The position numbers and the translations under genes are program-made. Positions 1-5,842 of a DNA stretch of 6,273 nt are shown here, piece by piece. How positions within the stretch are numbered: position 1 is the first letter of the stretch; every line of letters starts with the position of its first letter. The stretch is taken from contig JBKPSJ010000276.1 of NCBI GenBank assembly GCA_046765875.1, positions 1-6,273 on the forward strand, written 5' to 3'. This DNA is from DASRHY01 sp046765875. Lineage in GTDB: Bacteria; Actinomycetota; Actinomycetes; Propionibacteriales; Kribbellaceae. A model generated the notes under the pieces. The model saw only the letters and a list, made by a program, of their open reading frames with translations, had not been told where the DNA came from and searched no databases.

Positions 1-3000
1 TCGAGCGTCGTCCACGTCGACCCGTCGTTCGATCCCTGCAGCGTCCAGCTCCTCGGCGCGGCCGACTGCGCCGCACCGGTGAGCGTGTACATCTGCACCG
101 CCCGCGGCTCGGTCAGCTGGACATTCACCGACGGGTTCGCGCCGGTAAGCGCGACAGTCGAGCGGGAGTCGTCGTCGACCAGCACGGCCACGTCGCCATC
201 CGCGCTGGACACCACCGCGCCGGTGTCGTGGGTCGAGTCCTGCCAGCTCATCGGCTGCTCGCCCGGCTTGGTCAGCGACGGCGGAGCCGCGTCCGCACCC
301 GCGCCCCACGAGGTCGGCTGGTCGGTCATGTCGAACTCGAGCTTCCCGCCGGCGGCCAGCAGGTCGTGCGGTAGGTACGTCTTGTTCCACGGCTTCCCGT
401 TGACCTTCAGCCCGCGTACGTAGACGTTCGACGCGCTGTTGTTCGGCGCCGAGACAACCAGGTCCTTGCCGTTCTCCAGGTGCACGGTCGCCTTGGTGAA
501 CAGTGGCGACCCGATCGCGTACGTCGGACTGCCGACCTGGAGCGGGTAGAAGCCGAGCGCGCTGAACACGTACCAGGCCGACATCTCGCCGTTGTCCTCG
601 TCACCGGCGTACCCCTGCCCGATCTCCGAGCCGAGGTAGAGCCGGCGCAGCACCTCGCGCACCAGTGCCTGCGTCTTCGACGGCTGCCCGGCGAAGTCGT
701 ACATGTAGGTCAGGTGGTGCGACGGCTGATTGCTGTGCCCGTACATGCCCATCCGGACGTCGCGGGCCTCGAGCATCTCGTGGATGGTGCCGCCGTACCC
801 GCCGGGGAAGTTCGCCGTCTCCGGCGTCGCGAAGAACTCGTCGAGCCGATCCGCCAGACCCGCTTTGCCGCCGTAGATCGCGGCCAGCCCGGCGCCGTCC
901 TGCGGAGCCGAGAACGCCATGTTCCACGCGTTCGTCTCGGTGTAGTCGTCGCCCCAGTTGCGCGGGTCGAAGGTCTGCGGCGAGTTGTGCCAGACGCCGC
1001 TACGGTCCTTGCCCTGGAAGAAGTTGATCGCCGGGTCGAACAGCGTGACGTACGACCGGGCCCGGTTGATGTAGTAGTTGTAGTTGTCCAGGTACGCCTG
1101 CTTGCGCGGGTCGTCCGGCTTCGCCTTGTCGTACAGGGCCTTCGACATGTTCGCGATGCCGAAGTCGTTGATGTACCCGTCCATCGACCAGGAGAAGCCC
1201 TCCGACGTCGACGTCGGCGTGTAGCCGAGGAACGGCGAGAAGCTCAGACCCTTGCGGCCGACGTTCGCCGACGGCGGGCGGGCGGCTGCGTTCTTCAGCG
1301 CCGCGTCGTACGCCTCCTGGGCGTTGATCCCGGGCACGCCCTTCACGAACGCGTCCGCGAAGGCCACGTCGGAGCTGGTGCCGACCATCAGGTCGGCGTA
1401 ACCCGGTGAGGACCAGCGGGCGATCCAGCCGCCGTCGGTGTACTGCTGGACGAAGCCGTTGACGAGCTCACGAGCCGTCGACGGGAACATCAGCGAGTAC
1501 GCCGGCCACACGGTCCGGTAGGTGTCCCAGAACCCGTTGTTGACGTACATCTTGCCGGCGACGATCTTCGACCCGGTCTTGTTCGGGGTGTCCGGCCCGG
1601 TCTTCGGTGACACGGGCGACGCGTACTGGTACACCGGGCTGGACGCGGTGCCGGTATTCTCGAAGCCGCTGTTCGGGTAGAGGTGCAGCCGGTACAGGTT
1701 CGAGTACAGCGTCGTCAGCTGGTCGGCGGTCGCGCTCGCGACCTCGATCACCCTGAGCTTGGCGTCCCAGGCGGCCCGGGCCGCGTCGGCGACCGACTCC
1801 AGTGACCGGGATGCCGGCAGCTCCATGTCCAGGTTCTGCTTCGCCTGGTCGACGCTGATCAGCGACGTGGCGATCCGCAGCTGCACCGCCTTCGCGGCCG
1901 GGTCGAAGGAGAAGTATCCGCCGACACTCGAGCCGCCTCCGTCGCTGAGCTTGCCGCTCTTCGTCACGGCCTGGTCGACCACGCCGTACACGAACAGCCG
2001 GCCGGCGCCTGTGGACAGTCCGCTGCGCACGTCGCTGTAGCCGGTCACGACACCCTTCGACTGCTGTAGCGACAGCCCGCCCTCGTTCGTCACGTTGTCG
2101 AACACGAGCGAACCGTTGCCCTGAGCAAACGAGAACCGCATGATCGCGGCGTGGTCCGTCGGGGCCATATCGACCTTGTTACCGTTGTCGAACGTCACGG
2201 CGTACCGGTACGGCTTGGCGATCTCGTTGTCGTGGCTGAACGCCCAGGCGCGCTCGCCGCGGTCGGCGGTCGGCGTAGCGCTGACCGACGGCATCACCTG
2301 GAAGGTTTGCCGCTCACCCATCCACGGGCTCGGCTCGTGGCTGACCGAGAACGCCTGGATCTCCGGTCTGTTCTCGTCGTTGTTGGCCTTCGCGTACTCG
2401 TACAGCCACGACCGGCTGCCGGCGTTGGTCACCGGCGTCCAGAAGTTGAACCCGTGCGGAACCGCGGTCGCGGGGAAGTTGTTGCCACGCGAGAACCCGC
2501 CGGTCGAGTTGGTGCCACGGGTCGTGATCGCCAGATCGGACGGGTGCTGCTGCGCGGTCGCGGCCGCCGCGGCGTCGTCGAACGCGGTCTTGGTGCTCAC
2601 CGCGATGTCGTCGACCCAGCCGCGGAACTCGGCCGGTCCGGACGGCTTGTCGTACCCGAGCAGGATCCGTGTGATCGTCTTGCCCGCGGCGACCTTGCCG
2701 ATCGCGGCCTCGACGTGGTTCCACTGGTTGGTCGACAGGCCCTTCGAGGTGCCCTGCGCGCGCGGGCTGACGCCGAACCCGTGCTGGTCCCGCGCGCCCA
2801 GGTCGCTGAGGTAGCTGCCGTCGGAGAAGGCCAGGTCGAGCGCGGCGTACGTGCTCGGGTAGCTCAGGTCGTTCTCGATGTGCTCGGGGAAGATCCGGTA
2901 GCTCAGCACGCTGGCCGGCTGGACCTGCAGGTCGACGTCGAGGATCTTGTTGTACGAGTAGCCGCGACCGGCGGCGGTCTGGTGGCCGGCGTACCGGAAC

Positions 3001-3737
3001 GACTGGACGCCGGTGAAGCCGACCCGGGCCCGGGCGTTGTACGCGCTGGTCGGGCCGGAGTCGAACCGCGACTCCATCACCGGCCCGGGCGGCGGCAACG
3101 GGTCGCCGTTCGAGATCAGCCAGTCGGCGAGCTGGACGATGTCGTCGCCGTGGTTGAGCGTGATGTCCAGCTTGTAGAACCGGTACCCGGTGTCGTTGGC
3201 GAACTCGTACACCTTGGTCTGGAAACGGCTCTCGAAGCTCTCGCCGGTACGGGTGTCGAGCGTGGTCCAGCTGGTGCCGTCGTTCGAGCCCTGCACGGTC
3301 CAGTTCTGCGGGTCGCGGCCCGGAGCGTCGTTCGCGCTGGTGAGGGCGTAGCGCCTCACCACGACCGGCTCGGACAGCGTGTACTGCAGCCAGCCGGTCG
3401 GCTCGAACACCAGCCATTTGGTGAACTTGTCGCCGTCGGCGGCGTTCGTCGCGATCTCGCCGGCGCCGGTGTTCTCACCGTTGGCCTGGACGTCGGTGAC
3501 CTTGTCCATCTGGCTGCCGCCGATGCCGGTCGGGGTCGGGCCCTCGACGCCGGCGGCGCGGCCGTTCTCGACCTCGTCGGTGTAGCCGGGCTGCGGCTGA
3601 CCGGTCTCGAACGACGTGCTGAACGTGCTGGCCACCGGCGCTGCGCTGGCAGAGGTCATGGGCAGCATTGTGGTGGCGATGCCAAGTGTGGCCGCGACGG
3701 CCACACAGAAGCGGATGACGGCGGGGCGGACGCTCAT
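1..3737 (-). CDS. Secreted GH92 alpha-mannosidase-type glycoside hydrolase with F5/8 type C modules (3' end cut off)
   Basis: The frame has no stop from the ATG at 3737 to the window edge, giving at least 1245 residues; the C-terminus is missing. Residues 1-33 form a signal peptide (R4 and R9, hydrophobic core 10-27, Ala-X-Ala cleavage near 32-33), so the enzyme is exported. Residues about 76-210 are an F5/8 type C (CBM32-like) module, with the core NWTVQGSNDGTSW at 145-157. Residues about 217-380 look like another beta-sandwich, ending in GWVDDI. The GH92 N-terminal domain begins near 400 (RGNNFPATAVPHGF from 417). The catalytic domain follows: FWDTYR (736-741), GGWIARW (769-775), ETNAWN with E934, GHSNQPSHH (1000-1008) and GDEDNGEMSAW (1045-1055), ending near 1144. 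From memory of the BT3990 structure, E934 corresponds to the general acid and D1046/D1048 to the base pair of aspartates. A second F5/8 module starts after about 1165 (SWTLQGSNDGSTW from 1230). Family members are calcium-dependent inverting exo-alpha-mannosidases acting on mannans or N-glycans; linkage specificity cannot be read here. Confidence 0.93.
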   Translation of the reverse strand, partial: MSVRPAVIRFCVAVAATLGIATTMLPMTSASAAPVASTFSTSFETGQPQPGYTDEVENGRAAGVEGPTPTGIGGSQMDKVTDVQANGENTGAGEIATNAADGDKFTKWLVFEPTGWLQYTLSEPVVVRRYALTSANDAPGRDPQNWTVQGSNDGTSWTTLDTRTGESFESRFQTKVYEFANDTGYRFYKLDITLNHGDDIVQLADWLISNGDPLPPPGPVMESRFDSGPTSAYNARARVGFTGVQSFRYAGHQTAAGRGYSYNKILDVDLQVQPASVLSYRIFPEHIENDLSYPSTYAALDLAFSDGSYLSDLGARDQHGFGVSPRAQGTSKGLSTNQWNHVEAAIGKVAAGKTITRILLGYDKPSGPAEFRGWVDDIAVSTKTAFDDAAAAATAQQHPSDLAITTRGTNSTGGFSRGNNFPATAVPHGFNFWTPVTNAGSRSWLYEYAKANNDENRPEIQAFSVSHEPSPWMGERQTFQVMPSVSATPTADRGERAWAFSHDNEIAKPYRYAVTFDNGNKVDMAPTDHAAIMRFSFAQGNGSLVFDNVTNEGGLSLQQSKGVVTGYSDVRSGLSTGAGRLFVYGVVDQAVTKSGKLSDGGGSSVGGYFSFDPAAKAVQLRIATSLISVDQAKQNLDMELPASRSLESVADAARAAWDAKLRVIEVASATADQLTTLYSNLYRLHLYPNSGFENTGTASSPVYQYASPVSPKTGPDTPNKTGSKIVAGKMYVNNGFWDTYRTVWPAYSLMFPSTARELVNGFVQQYTDGGWIARWSSPGYADLMVGTSSDVAFADAFVKGVPGINAQEAYDAALKNAAARPPSANVGRKGLSFSPFLGYTPTSTSEGFSWSMDGYINDFGIANMSKALYDKAKPDDPRKQAYLDNYNYYINRARSYVTLFDPAINFFQGKDRSGVWHNSPQTFDPRNWGDDYTETNAWNMAFSAPQDGAGLAAIYGGKAGLADRLDEFFATPETANFPGGYGGTIHEMLEARDVRMGMYGHSNQPSHHLTYMYDFAGQPSKTQALVREVLRRLYLGSEIGQGYAGDEDNGEMSAWYVFSALGFYPLQVGSPTYAIGSPLFTKATVHLENGKDLVVSAPNNSASNVYVRGLKVNGKPWNKTYLPHDLLAAGGKLEFDMTDQPTSWGAGADAAPPSLTKPGEQPMSWQDSTHDTGAVVSSADGDVAVLVDDDSRSTVALTGANPSVNVQLTEPRAVQMYTLTGAAQSAAPRSWTLQGSNDGSTWTTL

Positions 3738-3743
3738 CGACGG

Positions 3744-3748
3744 CTCCT
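3744..3748 (-). promoter_or_regulatory. Ribosome binding site of the GH92 gene
   Basis: AGGAG on the minus strand lies 6 bases before the ATG at 3737. This fixes the start chosen for the GH92 protein, and the resulting N-terminus is a well-formed signal peptide, which supports the same choice. Confidence 0.8.
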
Positions 3749-3770
3749 GTCAGTGGGTGCGCGTTCCCGA

Positions 3771-3784
3771 TGACAAGGTTGTCA
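3771..3784. promoter_or_regulatory. Perfect palindrome, candidate operator of the GH92 gene
   Basis: TGACAA-GG-TTGTCA is a perfect 6+6 inverted repeat with a 2-base spacer, 33 bases upstream of the GH92 start codon. It sits immediately after the -10-like TAGACT, so it would cover about +1 to +14 of the transcript, a classical place for a repressor. The half-site differs from the AACATC palindrome upstream of the DeoR gene, so a different regulator is more likely. The protein that binds it is unknown. Confidence 0.45.
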
Positions 3785-3790
3785 GCGCGC

Positions 3791-3796
3791 AGTCTA
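3791..3796 (-). promoter_or_regulatory. Candidate -10 box for the GH92 gene
   Basis: The minus strand reads TAGACT, which fits the actinobacterial TAnnnT pattern. A start point 6-7 bases downstream would be near 3784, leaving a leader of about 47 bases with the AGGAG site. No convincing -35 hexamer lies at 17-18 bases; a TTGACC at 3831-3826 is 29 bases upstream, too far for this -10. An alternative pairing of TTGACC with CAGGAT (18-base spacer) is possible. The promoter would let GH92 be transcribed apart from the transporter gene. Confidence 0.4.
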
Positions 3797-3815
3797 GGGT
3801 GATCCTGCCGAGCGC

Positions 3816-3840
3816 CCTCAGCTCAGGTCAAGACCTCAGC
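3816..3840. repeat. Short direct and inverted repeats in the MFS-GH92 gap
   Basis: CCTCAGC occurs at 3816-3822 and again at 3834-3840, 18 bases apart, and CTCAG occurs three times. Between them lies the inverted repeat AGGTC-AA-GACCT (3825-3836). Its 2-base centre is too short for a stable RNA hairpin, so a protein-binding site is the more natural reading, if it is functional at all. It is upstream of the proposed GH92 -10 box. Confidence 0.25.
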
Positions 3841-3844
3841 GTCA

Positions 3845-3863
3845 CCAGGCTGTCACTGCCTGG
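3845..3863 (-). terminator. Hairpin across the stop codon of the transporter gene (weak terminator candidate)
   Basis: CCAGGC and GCCTGG pair perfectly as a 6-bp stem with a 7-base loop that contains the TGA stop of the transporter gene. No U-tract follows on the minus strand, so it is not a standard intrinsic terminator. It could be a weak or processing hairpin, or chance in GC-rich DNA. Confidence 0.25.
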
Positions 3864-5019
3864 GCAGGACCCTTGACAGCGCCACCAGCCCGCCGCACAG
3901 CACCAGCGGCAGGATCATCGCGTGCTGGACGCCGAACGAGCTCACCAGTGTTCCGACGATCGCCGGGCCGACCAGGAACGCGGCGTACCCGAACGTCACC
4001 ACGACCGCGAGCATCCGGCCGCCGCCGACGTGCCCGGCAACGGCGTACACCTGCGGCGCGATCATCCCGGCTCCGAGCCCGACCAGCGACCAGCCGAGCA
4101 GCAGCAGTGGAAGCGGATGGGTGGTCACCACGACCACGTACCCGATCACCGCGACGGCGCCGCCGAACTGGACCACCCGCTGCCGGCCGAAGGCCGCCAC
4201 CGCGCGGTCGCCGCACAGCCGGATAAGCACCATGAACCCGCTGACCGCGACCAGCCCGAGCGCGCCGCGGGCGGGATCGATCCCGGCGACGTCGGTGACG
4301 TGGATCGAGGACCAGTCGATCGCGGTTCCCTCGGTCAGCCCGAACGAGAACGCCATCAGGCCGAGCAGCCAGGCCAGCGTCGGCAGCTTGATCCGTACCC
4401 CGTTCTCGCGGTGTTCGATCCGCGCGGCAGGCGGAATGACCCGGAATATCGACGCGTACGCCACCAGCGCCAGCACGGCGATGGTGAGCAGGGCCGGCTG
4501 GATCACGCCGGCCCCGGACCGGTCCAGCAGCCGGGCGACGAGCACGATCACCCCGGCGCCGACCAGGTTGCCCACGCTCCAGAACGCGTGGAAGAAGCTC
4601 ATGATCGGCCTCGGCCGGGCCTTCTCGACCTGTACGCCGAGCGCGTTCATCGACACGTCCATCGCGCCGTTGCCGAGCCCGCCGAGCACTCCGCCGACTA
4701 TCGCGACCGGGAGCGACTCGGCGAACGACAGCACCAGCACGCCGGCGGTCAGTGTCGGCGGCGTGACCAGCGCGACCGTACGAGCACCGATCGCGTCGGC
4801 CAGCCGGCCGCCGATCTGCATCGAGATCACCGCCGAGCCGGCCAAGCAGAACAGCAGCACCGAGATCCCGGAGGCCCCGACGTCGAGCCGGTCCCGCATC
4901 GCCGGCAGAGTGCCGACCATGCCGCCGATCAGGCCGCCGTTGAGCGCGAACAGCGTCGTCACCGCGACGGCCGCCGAGCGGCGGCCGAGCGCGGTTCGTT
5001 CCGTGGTCGTCGCCGTCAT
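3853..5019 (-). CDS. Major facilitator superfamily transporter, YbjJ-like (388 aa)
   Basis: An integral membrane protein of the usual MFS length with about 12 hydrophobic segments: the first at about 16-38, others at about 48-69, 81-99, 103-125, 143-165 and 171-193, then a polar central loop (PPAARIEHRENG) and six more. The loop after the second segment carries the MFS motif A as GRLADAIGAR (71-80). NGAMDVSMNA (117-126) and SFFHAFWSVGN (141-151) resemble the YbjJ-type MFS proteins, a group without an assigned substrate; this placement is from memory of the family. The ATG at 5019 is preferred because its A is the last base of the DeoR TGA (TGATG), indicating translational coupling; a GGAGG lies 13 bases upstream and an AGG 8 bases upstream. 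The reading frame remains open upstream inside the DeoR gene, but that part is arginine/glycine-rich antisense-like sequence and not a membrane protein. The substrate is probably a sugar or sugar-derived compound, judged only from the neighbours. Confidence 0.9.
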   Translation of the reverse strand: MTATTTERTALGRRSAAVAVTTLFALNGGLIGGMVGTLPAMRDRLDVGASGISVLLFCLAGSAVISMQIGGRLADAIGARTVALVTPPTLTAGVLVLSFAESLPVAIVGGVLGGLGNGAMDVSMNALGVQVEKARPRPIMSFFHAFWSVGNLVGAGVIVLVARLLDRSGAGVIQPALLTIAVLALVAYASIFRVIPPAARIEHRENGVRIKLPTLAWLLGLMAFSFGLTEGTAIDWSSIHVTDVAGIDPARGALGLVAVSGFMVLIRLCGDRAVAAFGRQRVVQFGGAVAVIGYVVVVTTHPLPLLLLGWSLVGLGAGMIAPQVYAVAGHVGGGRMLAVVVTFGYAAFLVGPAIVGTLVSSFGVQHAMILPLVLCGGLVALSRVLPRQ

Positions 5020-5777
5020 CAGGCGAACCTGACCTCCGCGCCGGCCTCGCGGTAGACCTCGAGGGCCTCGGCGTCGGCCGCGTCGTCGGTGACCAGGACG
5101 TCGATCGCGTCCGGCCCGGCCACCGCGGCCATCGAGGTCCGCTCCAGCTTGTGCGACTCGATCGCAACGATCACCCGGGCCGCCGACTCCAGCAGCGCGA
5201 TCTTCATCGCCGCGTCGGACAGCGTGTTCGTGGTCAGCCCGTGCGCCGGTAGCGCGGCACAACTGCTCACCACGGCAGTGTCGAAGTGGATCGCGCGCAC
5301 GCCGGCTTCGGCCACCGCGCCGTACGCCGCCAGTTCGCTGGGCAGGATCTCGCCGCCGGGCAGAATCACCTTGGTCTGCGCGGACTGGCCGAGCACGACC
5401 GCCGCGTGCACCGATAGCGGCATCACGGTCAGCGGCCGGCCGGTCAGCTCGCGTGCCACCGCCAGGCAGGTCGTTCCGTTGTCCAGTACGACCGCCTCGC
5501 CGTCGCGGATCAGTTCGGCGACCACCGCGGCGATCCGGCGCTTGACCTCGCTACCCTGCCGGTCCCGCAGCGCGAACGGCACCATCTCGCCGCGCAGGGC
5601 GACCCCGACGGCACCGCCGCGCACCCGGCGCAGCAGGCCCTGGCTCTCCAGCAGGTCCAGGTCCCGCCGGATGGTCATCTCCGAGCTGCCGGTATCCCTG
5701 GCCAGCTCGGCCACCGCGACCCGGCCGGTCCGGCCGAGCTCATCCACGACGTACTTCAGCCGATCCGAACTCTCCAC
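5019..5777 (-). CDS. DeoR/GlpR-family transcriptional repressor
   Basis: The N-terminal winged helix-turn-helix has the family signature: RVAVAELARDTGSSEMTIRRDLDLLESQGLLRRVRGGA, split here as VAVAELARDTG (about 20-30), SEMTIRRDL (32-40) and RRVRGGA (50-56), counting from the GTG at 5777. The C-terminal DeoR sensor domain has the phosphosugar-binding-type motif LDNGTT (98-103) and a later ESHK (about 207-210). DeoR proteins generally repress sugar-metabolism genes and are released by a phosphorylated intermediate; the ligand here is unknown. The start is uncertain: the longest version begins with TTG at 5789 (four more residues). GTG at 5777 is chosen because a -10-like TTGAAT at 5789-5784 would put the transcript start on it, and the resulting N-terminus matches the usual DeoR length. 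The ATG at 5785 is in another frame. It is the first gene of a unit with the transporter, whose start codon overlaps its stop. Confidence 0.92.
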   Translation of the reverse strand: MESSDRLKYVVDELGRTGRVAVAELARDTGSSEMTIRRDLDLLESQGLLRRVRGGAVGVALRGEMVPFALRDRQGSEVKRRIAAVVAELIRDGEAVVLDNGTTCLAVARELTGRPLTVMPLSVHAAVVLGQSAQTKVILPGGEILPSELAAYGAVAEAGVRAIHFDTAVVSSCAALPAHGLTTNTLSDAAMKIALLESAARVIVAIESHKLERTSMAAVAGPDAIDVLVTDDAADAEALEVYREAGAEVRFA

Positions 5778-5783
5778 CTGTTC

Positions 5784-5812
5784 ATTCAAACATCCGCGAT
5801 GTTCGATGTCGA
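5784..5812 (-). promoter_or_regulatory. Candidate promoter of the DeoR-MFS unit
   Basis: On the minus strand TCGACA (5812-5807, one mismatch to TTGACA) is followed after exactly 17 bases by TTGAAT (5789-5784). The expected start point is at about 5777, the first base of the proposed GTG start, so the message may be leaderless. The -10 hexamer is imperfect (TT rather than TA at its start), hence moderate confidence. Confidence 0.4.
5789..5803. promoter_or_regulatory. Perfect 15-bp palindrome, candidate DeoR operator
   Basis: AACATC-CGC-GATGTT is a perfect 6+6 inverted repeat with a 3-base centre. With one mismatch it extends to 21 bp (5786-5806, TC.AACATC / GATGTT.GA). A further partial half-site, GATGTC, follows at 5805-5810, giving a tandem GATGTT/GATGTC as is common for DeoR-family operators. 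It lies in the spacer of the proposed DeoR promoter and 40 bases upstream of the divergent SDR start, so binding could control both directions. Assignment to the adjacent DeoR protein is inference from position. Confidence 0.55.
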
Positions 5813-5830
5813 GAGTGGGGCTTCCACCAG

Positions 5831-5836
5831 TAGGTT
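5831..5836 (+). promoter_or_regulatory. Candidate -10 box for a leaderless SDR transcript
   Basis: TAGGTT fits TAnnnT and ends 6 bases before the ATG at 5843, so transcription would begin at or next to the start codon. Leaderless messages are frequent in actinobacteria. There is no recognisable -35 at the usual distance. The only Shine-Dalgarno-like string, AGTAGG at 5829-5834, overlaps the box and is weak. Confidence 0.4.
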
Positions 5837-5842
5837 TACGGC

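Noticed and set aside
480..1409. Plus-strand open frame of 309 codons
   Set aside because: Antisense to the GH92 catalytic motifs (D1046/D1048, E934, GHSNQP); low-complexity arginine/valine composition typical of the shadow frame of a high-GC gene.
1375..1433. The idea that this GH92 lacks its general acid, because no Glu precedes the MVG motif (GYADLMVG), and so might be a mannose-phosphate phosphodiesterase type
   Set aside because: Spacing to the catalytic aspartates places the acid in the ETNAWN segment instead, where E934 is present. The Gln replacement I recall for the phosphodiesterase-type enzyme is not seen here.
2151..3773. A 540-codon open frame on the plus strand opposite the GH92 gene
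   Set aside because: It is the antisense shadow of GH92: valine/arginine/glycine-rich with no domain, while the minus strand shows a continuous, domain-rich protein with a signal peptide and ribosome binding site.
3842..5167. Two further long open frames over the transporter (minus strand 441 codons; plus strand 3922-5055, 377 codons)
   Set aside because: Both give arginine-rich or charged soluble sequence without domains. The transmembrane protein with MFS motif A in the third frame accounts for the region.
5783..5785. ATG at 5785 as the start of the DeoR gene
   Set aside because: It is out of frame with the DeoR protein; only TTG at 5789 or GTG at 5777 are in frame.
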